From contig NZ_QQAW01000005.1 in assembly GCF_003350405.1 (NCBI RefSeq), positions 186,001 through 250,000 of the forward strand: a stretch of DNA of 64,000 bases, read 5' to 3'. The notes below the pieces were generated by a model. The model was not told the DNA's origin. It saw nothing but the letters and a program-made list of their open reading frames with translations, and did not search any database. Both the position numbers and the translations under genes were made by a program. The first letter of the stretch is position 1; every line of letters starts with the position of its first letter. This document shows positions 46,070 through 57,272 of this stretch, one piece after another. Source of the stretch: Gluconacetobacter liquefaciens (GTDB taxonomy: Bacteria; Pseudomonadota; Alphaproteobacteria; Acetobacterales; Acetobacteraceae).

Positions 46070-47515
46070 TCAGGGTTGGCGGCGTAGGAAGGCGGGAATA
46101 TCCAGCCCGACTTCCTCACCCGAGGCCGGGCGGACCGTGGCGGCGGGTTCCTGTTCCGGCAGGGCGGGTTCGGCGCGCTGGGCATCCGCTGCCGGGGCGG
46201 GACGCCCGCCGCGCAGGACGCCGGTGACGATGTTGAACAGGCTGCCGCGCTGGGCTGCCGGCTGGGGCTCGGGCGCGCGGGGCTGCTCGGAGAACAGGGA
46301 CGAGCGCGGGGACGGACGGGCGCCCTGATGCAGCGTCTGCTGCGGCATCGAATGGGGCGAGGGAGCCGCGACCGGCGGCGTGTTCATGAAATTCGGCGCC
46401 GGGTGACGGGCGGCGGCTTCGGCCTGGGCTTGCGCATGGGCCTGGGCTTCGGCGGCGGTGGGCTGTGCGGCGGCCGGGGCGGCGGCCTCGGCGGGCTGCG
46501 GGGGGGCGGCTTCGGTGGGCAGCGGCTCGGCCACGCGCGGCGGCGGGCTGTCGATACCCGTGGCGACGACCGAGACGCGGATGCGGCCGTTCAGCGTCTC
46601 GTCGATCGCCGAGCCGAAGATGATGTTCGCGTCGTCGGCCACTTCCTCGCGGATGCGGTTGGCGGCTTGATCGACCTCGTACAGCGTCATGTCGTCGCCG
46701 CCGGTGATGTTGATCAGCAGCCCGCGCGCGCCGGCCATGGAAGTATCTTCCAGCAGCGGGTTGGAGATCGCGTCCTCGGCGGCGGAAATGGCGCGGTTGT
46801 CGCCCTCGGCCTCGCCGGTGCCCATCATCGCCTTGCCCATTTCGGCCATGACGGTGCGGATATCGGCGAAATCGAGATTGACCAGGCCGGGGGCCATCAT
46901 GAGGTCGGTGACGCCGCGCACGCCCATATACAGGACGTTGTCGGCCATCTTGAACGCATCCTTCCAGCTCGTCCGTTCGGTGGCGAGGCGGAACAGGTTC
47001 TGGTTGGGGATGACGATGAGCGTATCGACATATTGCTGAAGCTCGGCGATGCCGGCATCGGCCGATTTGGTGCGGCGGCCGCCTTCGAAGGTGAAGGGCT
47101 TGGTGACGACGCCCACGGTGAGGATGCCGCGCTCGCGCGCCATGCGCGCGATGACCGGCGCCGCGCCCGTGCCCGTGCCGCCGCCCATGCCGGCGGTGAT
47201 GAACACCATGTGCGCGCCTTCGAGATGGCGCGCCAGTTCGTCGGCGGCTTCCTCGGCGGCGGCGCGGCCGATTTCAGGCTTGGCGCCGGCGCCAAGGCCC
47301 TGGGTGAGGTGCGGGCCAAGCTGGACGCGGCGATCGGCCTTGCTGTGGGACAATTGCTGCGCGTCGGTGTTGGCGACGACGAATTCCACCCCCTGGAGTT
47401 GCAGGTGGATCATGTTGTCGACAGCGTTGGTCCCGCCGCCGCCGACGCCGATCACGGTAATCCGCGGCGTGAAATCGGAGTGGCTCTGCTGCGGAATGCT
47501 GAGATTCAGGGTCAT
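46070..47515 (-). CDS. ftsZ: Cell division GTPase FtsZ
   Basis: 481 residues from ATG 47515 (GGAG seven bases upstream); the longer frame to 47569 lacks a good site. The N-terminal GTPase domain has [18 protein letters not shown] and the tubulin signature [10 protein letters not shown]. The T7 loop region is [12 protein letters not shown]. An Ala/Gln/Pro-rich linker of roughly 130 residues (from about 335) leads to the C-terminal peptide [11 protein letters not shown], which contacts FtsA and other partners. FtsZ polymerises into the division ring. It follows ftsA by 80 bp. Confidence 0.98.
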   Translation of the reverse strand: MTLNLSIPQQSHSDFTPRITVIGVGGGGTNAVDNMIHLQLQGVEFVVANTDAQQLSHSKADRRVQLGPHLTQGLGAGAKPEIGRAAAEEAADELARHLEGAHMVFITAGMGGGTGTGAAPVIARMARERGILTVGVVTKPFTFEGGRRTKSADAGIAELQQYVDTLIVIPNQNLFRLATERTSWKDAFKMADNVLYMGVRGVTDLMMAPGLVNLDFADIRTVMAEMGKAMMGTGEAEGDNRAISAAEDAISNPLLEDTSMAGARGLLINITGGDDMTLYEVDQAANRIREEVADDANIIFGSAIDETLNGRIRVSVVATGIDSPPPRVAEPLPTEAAPPQPAEAAAPAAAQPTAAEAQAHAQAQAEAAARHPAPNFMNTPPVAAPSPHSMPQQTLHQGARPSPRSSLFSEQPRAPEPQPAAQRGSLFNIVTGVLRGGRPAPAADAQRAEPALPEQEPAATVRPASGEEVGLDIPAFLRRQP

Positions 47516-47595
47516 GGACGTCTCCCAGGACGAGTCGTTAGTGTCTCGATGCCGATTCGCGTGTAACATTTTAGGGGATATTCTGAATTATCTTC

Positions 47596-48987
47596 CTATA
47601 CCCTGTCTCGTATGAATTCCACGACGCGGCGAACGAAACCGCGTGGCCGGGGCTCGGAAAAATCCATGTCGCCCAGTGCGCCGCCGCCGCCCGCCGCCCA
47701 GGCCAGCAGGCCGGCCGACGTTGCGAAGGAGGGCCAGGCCGCCGGGTCCTCGGGCAGCCCGCGAATGCCGTTCGGCCGGCCCAGTCGCACCTGGCGGTTG
47801 AGGATGCGCGCGGCCATGTTGCCCACGCCGTCGAGCAGCGACGCGCCGCCCGTGAGCACCACGCGCCCGTCGGTGGCGCGGCCGACGCCCGCCGATTCCA
47901 GCCGGTCGCGGACCATCTCCAGCGTTTCCTCGATTCGTGGCCGGATGATGGAAACCACCTTGGAGCGGGAAATCGTGACGAATTGATGTTCGTTGTCGCC
48001 GATGAGCTGCACCGGCAGGAGGTCCATGTCGTCGTCGGCCGAGAGTTCGGCCGAGCCATACATGGTCTTCAGCCATTCCGCGCTGTCGATCGAGGTGGAC
48101 AGCACATGGGCGATGTCGCGGGTGACGTGCATGCCGCCGACTGGCAGGCAGGCGGTGTGCAGCAGGTGGCCCTCGCCGAAAATGGCGATCGAGGTGGTGC
48201 CGCCGCCCATGTCGACCACGGTGACGCCCAGTTCGCGCTCGTCTTCGTCCAGCACCGCCAGGCCCGAGGCGAGGGGGGCGGAGACCAGTTCCTCGATCTT
48301 GAGTTCGGCCCGTGAAAGCACGGTTTCCAGATTGCGCAGGGCGGTGGTCGAGGCGTCGATGACGTGCAGCCGCGAGGTGAGCTGGTCGCACAGATGGCCG
48401 CGCGGATCGGGGACGCCGGCGGTTTCGTCCACCGAGAAATCCAGCGGGATGGTGTGGATGGTCGAACGGCCTTCGGACATTGCCCGCATCTGGCCTTCGG
48501 TGACCACGCGCCGGACGTCCGAAGCCGTGATCTCGCGCCCGCCGACCGGCCAGCGGACATTGAACAGCCGGCTTTCCGGGTGGCCGCAGGACAGGTTGAC
48601 ATAGACGCGGTCCAGCCGGCGCTCGGCGGCGTCCTCGGCCTGGCCGACGGCGGCGCGGATCGCGGCCTCGGCCTCGTGCAGGTTGACGATGCCGCCGCTG
48701 CGCACGCCGTGCGAGCGGCGCCAGCCATGGCCCAGCACGCGCAGCGAGCCGTCGGCCTCGCCGCGCCCGATCAGGCACATGATCTTGGTCGAGCCGATAT
48801 CCAGCACCCCGAACGTGCCCTGCCGCCAGGCGCGCGGCGGCGTGGGGTCGTCGGGTGGCGGCAGGGCCACGCTGCGGCCGGAGTGGGTGGCCGGCACCAG
48901 GGCCTGTTCGCGCCGGCGGGCACGGCGGCGGCGCGCCGGGCGCGGGGCGGGTTCGGTACCCTGCGGGACAACGACCAGATCGTTCAT
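47596..48987 (-). CDS. ftsA: Cell division protein FtsA
   Basis: 463 residues with GAGGAGG before ATG 48987. An Arg-rich N-terminal extension of about 55 residues (APRPARRRRARRREQALV) precedes the actin-like fold, which begins TFGVLDIGSTKIMCLIG. Later parts include the 1C/SHS2-containing region (HVIDASTTALRNLETVL), the phosphate-2 loop VVDMGGGTTSIAIF and the adenosine loop VVLTGGASLLDGV. The C-terminal amphipathic helix (VRRVVEFIRDRV) should anchor it to the membrane. FtsA tethers FtsZ and recruits later division proteins. It overlaps ftsQ by 4 bp. Confidence 0.97.
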   Translation of the reverse strand: MNDLVVVPQGTEPAPRPARRRRARRREQALVPATHSGRSVALPPPDDPTPPRAWRQGTFGVLDIGSTKIMCLIGRGEADGSLRVLGHGWRRSHGVRSGGIVNLHEAEAAIRAAVGQAEDAAERRLDRVYVNLSCGHPESRLFNVRWPVGGREITASDVRRVVTEGQMRAMSEGRSTIHTIPLDFSVDETAGVPDPRGHLCDQLTSRLHVIDASTTALRNLETVLSRAELKIEELVSAPLASGLAVLDEDERELGVTVVDMGGGTTSIAIFGEGHLLHTACLPVGGMHVTRDIAHVLSTSIDSAEWLKTMYGSAELSADDDMDLLPVQLIGDNEHQFVTISRSKVVSIIRPRIEETLEMVRDRLESAGVGRATDGRVVLTGGASLLDGVGNMAARILNRQVRLGRPNGIRGLPEDPAAWPSFATSAGLLAWAAGGGGALGDMDFSEPRPRGFVRRVVEFIRDRV

Positions 48988-50117
48988 GTGCGCCTCCTCG
49001 CTTCGGGCTCGCCATTCGGTGGCAGGTTGGGGACTGGGGGAGGCAGGGCCTTGCGGGGCTGGGCCTGTCCGGATGGGAACGGTGGGATGGCGGCTGGCGG
49101 GGTCGGGGGTGGGACGTGCGGCCCGGCGGTCGGCGGGTGGGTGGAGGCCCGTTCCTCGGCCGGCGGGGCGTTGGGCGGTGCTTTGGGGGCGGGCCTTGGC
49201 GGCGCGGCGCCCTGCGGGCCGTCATGGGCGGCGGTCGGTTTCGACGCGCCCGGATTGGCCGGGGATTGCGGGTTTGCCGCCGGCTGGCCCTCGGGAGCGG
49301 GGGCGGCCGGAGGAGGCTGTTCCACGACCATCCGGTCGGGCAGGCGCAGGTCGATGCTGATGACCGGGCGGTCGAGCAGTTTCATGGCGGCCTGGAGCTC
49401 GGCCAGCCGTTTGAGGGCCGGGAGGTCCTCGCCTTCGGGGAGCAGGACGGTGGTGCCGTCGTGCAGCGTCAGGTTCCAGCGGCGCAGGCCGACGCGGACG
49501 GCGGCGGCCACATGGTCGCGCACCACGGGCTGGGTCGCCAGCGCGTCGACCAGCGATGCGGCGGCGGTGTTGGCGCCCAGCCCGACCACCAGCGGCAATT
49601 GGATGAACGCCTGCGCGTCCTTGCCCGTCATGCCCTGGTCGCGCACCTGGTTGCCGGCGCGGTCGATCAGCATGAAGCGGCCCTGGTTCTGCCACACCGC
49701 GAAGGGGCTGCGTTCGGTCAGGCGCACGACGATGGTGCCCGGCAGGTGGCGTTCGACCACCGAATGATCGACGAAGGGCAGGGCGTCGATCCGCTCGCGC
49801 GCGCCCTCGACCGAAAAGCCGAGGACCGGATCGCCCACGCGCACGCCCAGGGCCTCGCGCAGCGAATCCTCGTTGGTGAGGACGCGGCCGCTGATCTGGA
49901 TATCGGTGATACGCAGTGGCAACATGCTGACCAGCCGGGCGCGGATCGGGGCGAACCGTTCCTCGGACTTCATGTCGTGCACCACCACCGCGCCGCCGGC
50001 CGCGACGGCGAGCAGGACGATCGCCAGCCCGAGCGGGCGCACCATGCGCCGCTGCCGCCGCAGGAAGATCGACAGCCGTGAAGGGCGATCGTCGCGGTTT
50101 TCGCCTGGCCGTCTCAT
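48984..50117 (-). CDS. ftsQ: Cell division protein FtsQ with Pro-rich C-terminal tail
   Basis: 377 residues. A basic cytoplasmic start is followed by one TM helix (about 28-46, LGLAIVLLAVAAGGAVVV), a POTRA domain (ITDIQISGRVLTNEDSLREALG) and the FtsQ beta domain (VERHLPGTIVVRLTERSPFAVWQ...FMLIDRAGNQV). From about residue 270 on, a roughly 105-residue tail is dominated by Pro and Ala, with no known domain. FtsQ links early and late divisome proteins. No clear ribosome-binding site precedes ATG 50117; the upstream sequence is C-rich. The gap to ddl is 50 bp. Confidence 0.93.
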   Translation of the reverse strand: MRRPGENRDDRPSRLSIFLRRQRRMVRPLGLAIVLLAVAAGGAVVVHDMKSEERFAPIRARLVSMLPLRITDIQISGRVLTNEDSLREALGVRVGDPVLGFSVEGARERIDALPFVDHSVVERHLPGTIVVRLTERSPFAVWQNQGRFMLIDRAGNQVRDQGMTGKDAQAFIQLPLVVGLGANTAAASLVDALATQPVVRDHVAAAVRVGLRRWNLTLHDGTTVLLPEGEDLPALKRLAELQAAMKLLDRPVISIDLRLPDRMVVEQPPPAAPAPEGQPAANPQSPANPGASKPTAAHDGPQGAAPPRPAPKAPPNAPPAEERASTHPPTAGPHVPPPTPPAAIPPFPSGQAQPRKALPPPVPNLPPNGEPEARRRT

Positions 50118-50167
50118 CGAGGGGGCATGGGGGGGGTCATGGGAGCGTCAGTTGCCCGGCCGCGTGG

Positions 50168-51124
50168 TCATGTGCGGCATGTGGCGTGCTCGACCATCCA
50201 GCGGCAGAGCGGGCCGTAGCCGATTCCCTGCGTCTGGGCCTGTTCGGGCAGCAGGGAGGTGGGCGTCATGCCGGGTTGGGTGTTCACCTCCAGGATCACG
50301 AGGCGGCCGGGACCGTCGCCGCATTGCGTGTCGTCGTAGCGGAAATCGGTGCGGGTGGCGCCGGTGCAGCCGAGCGCGCGGTGAGCGGCGGCGGCGAGGT
50401 CCAGCGCCTGGGCGAAGGCGTCGGGATGAATGCGCGCGGGCAGGACGTGCTGCGATCCGCCGGCCTGGTATTTGGCGGCGTAGTCGTAGAATTCGTGCCC
50501 CGTGGCCGGGTTGGGGGTGATGTCGGTGACCGTCAGGGCGCGGTCGTCCATCACGCCGACCGTCAGTTCGCGGCCGGGGATGAATTCCTCGACCAGGGCG
50601 TGCGGGCCGTAGGTCCAGGCAGCGGTGATGGCGGCGCGGCGGTTGGAGCCGGTGCGCACGATCTCGACCCCCACGGACGAGCCCTCGTTCAGCGGCTTGA
50701 TGACGTAGGGCGTGGGCAGGGGATCGGCGGCGGGGAAATCGGCGATGTCGATCACCGTGCCGCCGGCCACCGGCAGGCCGGCGGCGAGGAAGACCGCGCG
50801 GGCGGCCGCCTTGTCCATCGCCGTTGCCGAGGCGCGGACGCCGGAATGGGTGTAGGGGATGTCCATCCAGTCCAGCACGCCCTGGATCGCGCCGTCCTCG
50901 CCCAGGCGGCCATGCAGGGCGTTGAACACCACGTCCGGCCGGTGGGTGGTGAGGTCGGCCACGATCGCGCCCAGGTCTGGGCCGGCATCGAGCACGTGGA
51001 CCTCGTACCCTTCCTCGCGCAATGCGGCGCTGATGCCGGCCCCGCTGGAGAGGCTGACCGTGCGCTCGGCGGAGATGCCGCCCATCAGGACGGTGACGCG
51101 CCGTGCCGGAGTGCGGGTGGTCAT
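50168..51124 (-). CDS. ddl: D-alanine--D-alanine ligase
   Basis: 318 residues from ATG 51124, overlapping murB's stop (ATGA). ATP-grasp ligase: VTVLMGGISAERTVSLSSG at the N-terminus, FNALHGRLGEDGAIQGVLD, the central PLNEGSSVGVEIV loop, and the metal-binding end LEVNTQPGMTPTSLLPEQA. It joins two D-alanines to make the dipeptide that MurF adds to the peptidoglycan precursor. Confidence 0.97.
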   Translation of the reverse strand: MTTRTPARRVTVLMGGISAERTVSLSSGAGISAALREEGYEVHVLDAGPDLGAIVADLTTHRPDVVFNALHGRLGEDGAIQGVLDWMDIPYTHSGVRASATAMDKAAARAVFLAAGLPVAGGTVIDIADFPAADPLPTPYVIKPLNEGSSVGVEIVRTGSNRRAAITAAWTYGPHALVEEFIPGRELTVGVMDDRALTVTDITPNPATGHEFYDYAAKYQAGGSQHVLPARIHPDAFAQALDLAAAAHRALGCTGATRTDFRYDDTQCGDGPGRLVILEVNTQPGMTPTSLLPEQAQTQGIGYGPLCRWMVEHATCRT

Positions 51125-52098
51125 GGTGTGTCTCCCGTGTCGGGCGATGCGGCGTCGGCGGGTGGGGTGGCGCGGCCGATGCGCTTGATTTCCCATTCCA
51201 GCAGGATGCCGGTGCGGGCCTGCACCCGCGCGCGGACCGTCTCGCCCAGTTCTTCCAGGTCGGCGGCGCTGGCGTGGCCGGTGTTGAGCATGAAATTGCA
51301 GTGTTTTTCGCTGATCTGCGCGTCGTGCAGGGCGAGGCCCCGGCAGCCGGCGGCGTCGATCAGTTCCCACGCCTTGCCGTGCTCGGGATTGCGGAAGGTG
51401 GAGCCGCCGGTGCGCGCCCGCGTGGGCTGCGACTCTTCGCGCGACTGGCGGATGGTGGCGATGGCCTGGCGGATTTCGGCCGGGTCGGCCGGGGTGGCGC
51501 GCAGGCGGGCGCGGGTGACGACGGCGCCGGCCGGCAGGCGCGAGCGACGGTAGCCGAAGCCCAGCGCCGGGCCGGACAGGCGGGCGGTGCTGCCGTCGCG
51601 GGTGACGATGTCCGCCCAGTCGAGAACGGTGGCGATGTCCGAGCCGTAGGCGCCGGCATTCATCGCCACCGCGCCGCCGATGGAGCCGGGGATGCCGGCG
51701 AGGAATTCCAGCCCCTTGAGGCCGGCGCCGGCCGCATGTTCGGCCACCACCATGTCCAGGGACGCGGCGCCGACGACCAGTCCATCGGGCTCGACCGTGA
51801 TGTCGGCGAAGCCGCCGCCGAGGCGGATGACCAGCCCGTCGATGCCGCCGTCGCGCACGATGACGTTGGAGCAGGCGCCCAGGATCGTGACCGGCAGGTC
51901 CGGCGGCAGGAGGCGCAGCGCGTCTGCCAGGTCGTCGGCGTCGGCCGGTTGCAGCAGCAGGTCCGCCGGGCCGCCGACGCGGAACCAGGTGCGCGGGCCC
52001 AGCGGCGCGTCCGCGTTCAGCCGGCCGCGCAGGCCGGCGAGGCTGGCGCGTACGCTGTCGGTCCAGCTCTGCTCCGTGGTGGCGGCCGGCGTGGTCAT
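51121..52098 (-). CDS. murB: UDP-N-acetylenolpyruvoylglucosamine reductase
   Basis: 325 residues from ATG 52098. FAD-binding features: [18 protein letters not shown], the [20 protein letters not shown] loop, [23 protein letters not shown], and the late GGSTFRNPE segment with the catalytic Ser. It is a type I/II-like MurB lacking the large enteric insertion. It reduces enolpyruvyl-UDP-GlcNAc to UDP-MurNAc with NADPH. It is linked by ATGA overlaps to murC upstream and ddl downstream. Confidence 0.97.
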   Translation of the reverse strand: MTTPAATTEQSWTDSVRASLAGLRGRLNADAPLGPRTWFRVGGPADLLLQPADADDLADALRLLPPDLPVTILGACSNVIVRDGGIDGLVIRLGGGFADITVEPDGLVVGAASLDMVVAEHAAGAGLKGLEFLAGIPGSIGGAVAMNAGAYGSDIATVLDWADIVTRDGSTARLSGPALGFGYRRSRLPAGAVVTRARLRATPADPAEIRQAIATIRQSREESQPTRARTGGSTFRNPEHGKAWELIDAAGCRGLALHDAQISEKHCNFMLNTGHASAADLEELGETVRARVQARTGILLEWEIKRIGRATPPADAASPDTGDTP

Positions 52099-53534
52099 GC
52101 CGCGCAGTCTCCCTTGCGGGCATTGGGGTTCTGCAGGGCGGCGAGCTGGGCGGGGAGGGCCTGTGCCCAGTTGGTGATGTTGCCCGCGCCGAGGCAGACC
52201 ACGAAATCGCCCGGCTTGGCGATGGCGTGGACCATCTCCGCCAGATGTTCCGGGTCGGGTAGCGGCACCACCGAACGGTGGCCGCGCTCGCGCAGGCCGT
52301 CGACCAGCGTGTCGCGGTTGATGCCGTCGATCGGGGCTTCGCCGGCCGCGTAGACATCGGCCACGATGACGGTGCCGGCGTCGTTCATGCAGGTGCAGAA
52401 TTCGCCGAACAGGGTTTGCAGGCGCGAATAGCGGTGGGGCTGCACGATGGCGATGACGTCGCGGGCGCCGGCCTGACGGGCGGCCTTGAGCACGGCGGCG
52501 ATTTCCACCGGGTGGTGGCCGTAATCGTCGATGACCGTGATGCCGCCGGTTTCGCCCGTGCGGGTGAAGCGGCGCTTGACGCCCCTGAAGCCGGCGAAGG
52601 CCGAGCGGATGGTGGCGTCGTCGATATCCATCTCCACTGCCACGGCGATCGCGGCCAGCGCGTTCTGCACGTTGTGGTGGCCCAGCATGGGCAGGCGGAA
52701 CGGCCCCGCGCGGCGGGTGCGGTTGCGGTTGCGGTTGGTGACCACGACCTCGAACGTCGCGCCCAGCTTGTCGGTGATGACTTTCTCGGCCCGGATGTCG
52801 GCCTGCGGCGAGAAGCCGTAGGTGACGATGCGGTGGTCGGACAGGCGGGGGATCATCTGCTGCACCGCCGGATGGTCGATGCACAGGACCGCGAAGCCGT
52901 AGAAGGGGATGTTCGACACGAACTGGTCGTAGGCCGCCTGCATGGCTTCCGCCGTGCCCCAATGGTCGAGATGTTCCGGGTCCATGTTGGTGACCACGGT
53001 GATGACCGAGGGCAGGTGCAGGAACGAGCCGTCGCTCTCATCGGCCTCGACGACCATCCAGTCGCCCGAGCCCATGCGGGTGTTGGTGCCGTAGGCCTCG
53101 ATGATGCCGCCATTGATGACGGTGGGGTCGAGCTTCGCGGCTTCCAGCACCGCCGCGACCAGGCTGGTGGTCGTGGTCTTGCCGTGGGTGCCGCCGACGG
53201 CGACCGACCAGCGCAGGCGCATCAGTTCGGCCAGCATTTCGGCCCGGCGCACGACGGGGATGAGGCGGGCACGGGCGGCCACGACTTCCGGATTGTCGCG
53301 CTTGACGGCGGTGGAGGTGACGACGACCTGCGCCTGGCCCAGATTGGCGGCATCATGCCCGATGGCGACCGGGATGCCGGCCGCGCGCAGGCGCAGCACG
53401 TTGGCGCTCTCGGCGATGTCCGACCCCTGCACGGCATAGCCCAGCATGTGCAGCACCTCGGCGATGCCGGACATGCCGATGCCGCCGATCCCGACGAAAT
53501 GAATGGTGCCGATGGAAAGGGGCAGGGCTCTCAT
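52095..53534 (-). CDS. murC: UDP-N-acetylmuramate--L-alanine ligase
   Basis: 479 residues. Mur ligase with N-terminal [25 protein letters not shown]-binding [19 protein letters not shown] (near residue 108), [11 protein letters not shown] in the central domain and the C-terminal [10 protein letters not shown] and QPHRYSR segments specific to MurC. It adds L-alanine to UDP-MurNAc. ATGA overlaps join it to murG upstream and murB downstream. Confidence 0.98.
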   Translation of the reverse strand: MRALPLSIGTIHFVGIGGIGMSGIAEVLHMLGYAVQGSDIAESANVLRLRAAGIPVAIGHDAANLGQAQVVVTSTAVKRDNPEVVAARARLIPVVRRAEMLAELMRLRWSVAVGGTHGKTTTTSLVAAVLEAAKLDPTVINGGIIEAYGTNTRMGSGDWMVVEADESDGSFLHLPSVITVVTNMDPEHLDHWGTAEAMQAAYDQFVSNIPFYGFAVLCIDHPAVQQMIPRLSDHRIVTYGFSPQADIRAEKVITDKLGATFEVVVTNRNRNRTRRAGPFRLPMLGHHNVQNALAAIAVAVEMDIDDATIRSAFAGFRGVKRRFTRTGETGGITVIDDYGHHPVEIAAVLKAARQAGARDVIAIVQPHRYSRLQTLFGEFCTCMNDAGTVIVADVYAAGEAPIDGINRDTLVDGLRERGHRSVVPLPDPEHLAEMVHAIAKPGDFVVCLGAGNITNWAQALPAQLAALQNPNARKGDCAA

Positions 53535-54718
53535 GAGGTGGTCTCCGTCTTGGCGGCTGTCGTCGATGCTGGCTGGGCGGCTGTCGGATAGGCGGGGTCG
53601 GGGCGGTGATGCAAGAGTCCTTCGACCAGATCGGCCAGGCGTTGTGCGGCATCGGGTCGGCCCAGGGATCGGGCGGCGGCTGCCGCGCCGGCCAGGATCG
53701 TGGGGTCGGACAGCAGGGATTCCAGTTGCTTCGCCAGGGATGGGGCGGTGAAATCGGGCTGGCGGATCATCCACGCGGCGCCGGCGGCGACCAGGGATGC
53801 CGCGTTGGCGCCCTGTTCGTCGCTGGCGGCGATGGGCAGGGGGACCAGGATCGCCGGGCGGCCGGCGTCGGTCAGTTCCGCCACCGAGGAGCCGCCGGCG
53901 CGGCCGATGACCAGATGGGCTGCCTTCAGCAGGTTGGGCACGTCGGCGAAGAAGGGGGAGATTTCGGCGGGGATGCCCAGCGCCGCGTAGGCGGCGCGCA
54001 CGCGCTCGATGTCCTCGGCGCGGGCCTGCTGGGTGATGCGCAGGCGCGCGCGCAGGGCGTCGGGCAGGCGGGCGATGGCGTCCGGCATCACGTCGCTGAA
54101 GACGCGGGCGCCCAGGGAGCCGCCCCAGACCAGCAGGCGGATTTCGGCCTCCGGCGGGGTGTAGGGTTGGTCGTGCAGGGCGGCGATGGCGTCGCGCACC
54201 GGCATGCCGGTCAGGGTTGTTCGGGCACCGTTGGGCAAGCGGGCGACCTGCGGGAACGAGGTGGCGATGCCGTCGGCGAAGCGGGCGAGTTGGGCGTTGG
54301 CCTGGCCCAGCACGGCGTTGCCCTCATGCAGGACGATCAGCGGGCGGTGGCGGCCGAGCAGGCGGGCGCCCAGCAGCGGCGGCACGGAGGGGTAGCCGCC
54401 GAAGCCGACCACCGCCGCCGCGTCGAGCCGGCGCAGGATCGTGCGGGCCTGGAGTGTGCCCTGTGCCAGGGCCAGCGCGGCGCGGGCGGCGCGGGCCAGG
54501 CCGTGGCCGGCGATGCCCGCGCCGGGCAGGACGAATTGCTGCCCCTGCGCGAAGATGCCGTGGTCGCGGGTGCCGGCGCGGCGGTCGGTCATGAGCGCGA
54601 TCGGGTGGCCACGGTCGGCCAGCGCGCGGGCGAGGGCTTCGGCGGGAATGAAATGGCCGCCGGTGCCGCCGGCGGCGATGACGATGGGGCGGCGCGCGGT
54701 CGGGAGAGGCATGTTCAT
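53531..54718 (-). CDS. murG: UDP-GlcNAc:undecaprenyl-PP-MurNAc-pentapeptide GlcNAc transferase
   Basis: 395 residues. GT-B glycosyltransferase: the N-terminal G-loop [19 protein letters not shown], the [16 protein letters not shown] region, and the C-terminal [18 protein letters not shown] and [17 protein letters not shown] motifs. The second G-loop has His-Phe where many MurGs have His-Val. It forms lipid II at the inner membrane. The C-terminal 30 residues are a low-complexity Thr/Ala tail. It is coupled to ftsW and murC by ATGA overlaps. Confidence 0.97.
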   Translation of the reverse strand: MNMPLPTARRPIVIAAGGTGGHFIPAEALARALADRGHPIALMTDRRAGTRDHGIFAQGQQFVLPGAGIAGHGLARAARAALALAQGTLQARTILRRLDAAAVVGFGGYPSVPPLLGARLLGRHRPLIVLHEGNAVLGQANAQLARFADGIATSFPQVARLPNGARTTLTGMPVRDAIAALHDQPYTPPEAEIRLLVWGGSLGARVFSDVMPDAIARLPDALRARLRITQQARAEDIERVRAAYAALGIPAEISPFFADVPNLLKAAHLVIGRAGGSSVAELTDAGRPAILVPLPIAASDEQGANAASLVAAGAAWMIRQPDFTAPSLAKQLESLLSDPTILAGAAAAARSLGRPDAAQRLADLVEGLLHHRPDPAYPTAAQPASTTAAKTETTS

Positions 54719-55878
54719 GCGGTGGCCTTTCGTGCCGCGAAGCTGGACCGGCCGCGTGGAATCCGGCTTTCGCCCATGCGGTGCCGCGTCAGGGCCAGCA
54801 CCATGCCGATGGTCAGCGCCACCGACATGGCCGAGGAGCCGCCATAGGAAATGAACGGGAGCGTCATGCCCTTGGTCGGGATCAGATGCAGGGTCGAGCC
54901 CATGTTGACGAAGGCCTGCAGGCCGAAACCCGTGATGAGTCCCACGGTTGCCACCACGATGAACGGGTCGTCCTCGCGCAGCAGTTTCAGCAGGGTGCGG
55001 ACCACGATCAGGCAGAAGACGCCGATGATGAACAGGCAGACCAGCATGCCGAATTCCTCGCCCGCGACGGCGAAGACGAAATCGGCGTGGGCGTCGGGCA
55101 GCAGGTCCTTCACCCGGCCCTCGCCGGGGCCGCGGCCCATCAGGCCGCCATTGCCGAAGGCGCGGAGTGCGGTGTCGATCTGGTAATGGTCGCCGACATT
55201 GGGGTGCAGGAAGCGTTCGACGCGCGAGCGGACATGGGGGAAGGCCACGTAGGCGCCTAGGAAGGCGGCCACCATGCAGCCGGCCCCGGCGCCGACGAAG
55301 AAGATGTTCAGCCCGTCGATGAAGAGTTGGGCCATGAACACCGTGGTGATGACGCTGAGCATGCCGATATCGGGCTGCGATTTGAGCAGCAGCAGAATGA
55401 CCGCGAACAGGCCCAGCGCGATGGGCATGCCCGGCAGCATGCGGCGGTAGCGGCGTTCGGTCAGCAGCCACGCGGTGACGACGGCGAAACAGGGCTTGAG
55501 AAATTCGGAGGGCTGGACCGACATCATCGGCAGGGCGATCCAGCGCCGGGCGCCCTTGATCTCGATGCCGTGGACCAGGGTGAGCGCGGTTGCGGCGGTG
55601 GCCAGGACGAAGCCCGCCAGCGCCAGGCGCCGGATGCCGCGCGGCGAGAGCAGGGAGGTTGCCACCACGATCAGCCCGGCCAGGGTGAGGAAAACCACCT
55701 GCTTGAGGATGAACATGTCGCGCGAGGCGCCGATGCGCGTGGCCACGGCCGGGCTGGCGGCCAGCATCAGCACATAGCCGAAGCCGATCAGGATACAGAC
55801 GCACGACAGCGTCACCCGGTCGACATTGCGCCACCAGCGGGCCAGGAAAGAGGTATCGACGCGCGAGATGGCGGGCAT
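54715..55878 (-). CDS. ftsW: Peptidoglycan polymerase FtsW (SEDS)
   Basis: 387 residues with about ten TM helices. SEDS-family segments include GARRWIALPMMSVQPSEFLKP (periplasmic/TM4), FLHPNVGDHYQIDTALRAFGNGGLMGRGPGEGRVKD (the large extracellular loop) and the C-terminal STLHLIPTKGMTLPFISYGGSSAMS. FtsW polymerises glycan strands at the septum together with FtsI. Its start overlaps the murD stop by 1 bp (TGATG), with GGGAG upstream. Confidence 0.97.
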   Translation of the reverse strand: MPAISRVDTSFLARWWRNVDRVTLSCVCILIGFGYVLMLAASPAVATRIGASRDMFILKQVVFLTLAGLIVVATSLLSPRGIRRLALAGFVLATAATALTLVHGIEIKGARRWIALPMMSVQPSEFLKPCFAVVTAWLLTERRYRRMLPGMPIALGLFAVILLLLKSQPDIGMLSVITTVFMAQLFIDGLNIFFVGAGAGCMVAAFLGAYVAFPHVRSRVERFLHPNVGDHYQIDTALRAFGNGGLMGRGPGEGRVKDLLPDAHADFVFAVAGEEFGMLVCLFIIGVFCLIVVRTLLKLLREDDPFIVVATVGLITGFGLQAFVNMGSTLHLIPTKGMTLPFISYGGSSAMSVALTIGMVLALTRHRMGESRIPRGRSSFAARKATA

Positions 55879-57272
55879 CAGCCTTCTCCCTTCGTTCCGG
55901 CCAGTCCGTGGACGAGGTCGGCGAAATGCCGGCCGCGATGTTCGAAGCTCTTGTACTGGTCGAAGCTGGCGCAGGCTGGGGAGAGCAGGACGGTGTTCGC
56001 GCCTGTCTGGCGGGCCAGGTCGTGCGCCAGGGGGACCGCGGCCTCCATTGTGCCCGCCAGCGTGTACGGGACGTGATGCGCGGCCAGCGTTTCCGCCAGG
56101 GCCGGGGCGTCCTGCCCGATCAGCACGGCGTGGGTGATGCGGGGGAAATGGGGCGCCAGATCCGCGATGCCGCCGGCCTTGGCGACGCCGCCGGCGATCC
56201 AGACCAGCCGGTCGTAGCAGTTCAGGGCACGGGACGAGGAATCGGCGTTCGTGGCCTTGCTGTCGTCGATGAACAGGACGCCCGTAATGGTGGCAACCGG
56301 CTTCTGACGGTGGGGCAGGCCGACGAAGGAGCGCAAGGCGGGGGCGATGGCGGTGCGGGGCACGCCCAGCGCCAGGGCCATGGCGGTTGCCGCCGCCGCG
56401 TTTTCGGCATTGTGCGCGCCGGGCAGGGCCGGGGCTTCGGCGAGATTGGCGATTTCGCCTGCCGCGTCGCGCAGGATGCCGCCTGCACCGGACAGGTCGG
56501 CATCCGGGGATTGGCCCGAGACGGTCAGCACCCGGTCGCCGCTGGCGGCCAGCTTGTCGACCATGCGGGGGACGGACGCGCCCGGTGTTTCGCCGAAGCC
56601 GATCACAGCGACGTCGCCGCTGCGCTGGCTGTCGAAGATGTGCCATTTGGCGTGCAGGTAGCCGTCCATGTCGCCGTGGCGGTCCAGATGGTCCGGCGTG
56701 AGGTTGAGCAGGCAGGCGACTTTGAAATGCAGGTCCTGCAGCCGTTCCAGCATATAGGACGACATTTCCAGTACATACACGCCGTTGTCCGGCAGGCAGG
56801 GCAGGGAGAGCGAGGCCGGCCCCAGATTGCCGCCCGCCGCCACCGGGATGCCGGCCGTGGCCAGCATGTGCGTCAGCAGGGCGGTGGTGGTCGATTTGCC
56901 GTTGGTGCCGGTGATGCCGGCGAAGCGTGCCTGTGAGCCGGCACGGCGCACCGCCTGATAGAGCAGGTCGGCGTCGGACAGGATGGGGATGCCGGCTTCG
57001 CGCGCCATCAGGGCCACCGGATGGGGCCGGGGCAGCATATGCGGGATGCCCGGCGACAGCACCAGCGCATCCATCCCTTCAAGGGATTCGAACGGGGCCA
57101 GGGTGACGCCGGGGATGTTGTCGAGAGCCTGGCGGGCGGCCGCGTTGTCATCCCACGCCCGGACCGAGGCGCCCATGGCGGCCAGCGCGCGGACCGCCGG
57201 CGCGCCATTATTGCCCAGGCCCAGGACGGCGTAGCGCCGCCCGGCGAACAGGAGGGCGGGAAAGGCGCTCAT
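55878..57272 (-). CDS. murD: UDP-N-acetylmuramoylalanine--D-glutamate ligase
   Basis: 464 residues. [17 protein letters not shown] begins the UDP-binding domain; [19 protein letters not shown] is the P-loop near residue 118; [21 protein letters not shown] is the central MurD motif. The C-terminal domain has INDSKATN-like [16 protein letters not shown] and [19 protein letters not shown]. It adds D-glutamate. ATGA overlap with mraY upstream and TGATG with ftsW downstream. Confidence 0.98.
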   Translation of the reverse strand: MSAFPALLFAGRRYAVLGLGNNGAPAVRALAAMGASVRAWDDNAAARQALDNIPGVTLAPFESLEGMDALVLSPGIPHMLPRPHPVALMAREAGIPILSDADLLYQAVRRAGSQARFAGITGTNGKSTTTALLTHMLATAGIPVAAGGNLGPASLSLPCLPDNGVYVLEMSSYMLERLQDLHFKVACLLNLTPDHLDRHGDMDGYLHAKWHIFDSQRSGDVAVIGFGETPGASVPRMVDKLAASGDRVLTVSGQSPDADLSGAGGILRDAAGEIANLAEAPALPGAHNAENAAAATAMALALGVPRTAIAPALRSFVGLPHRQKPVATITGVLFIDDSKATNADSSSRALNCYDRLVWIAGGVAKAGGIADLAPHFPRITHAVLIGQDAPALAETLAAHHVPYTLAGTMEAAVPLAHDLARQTGANTVLLSPACASFDQYKSFEHRGRHFADLVHGLAGTKGEG

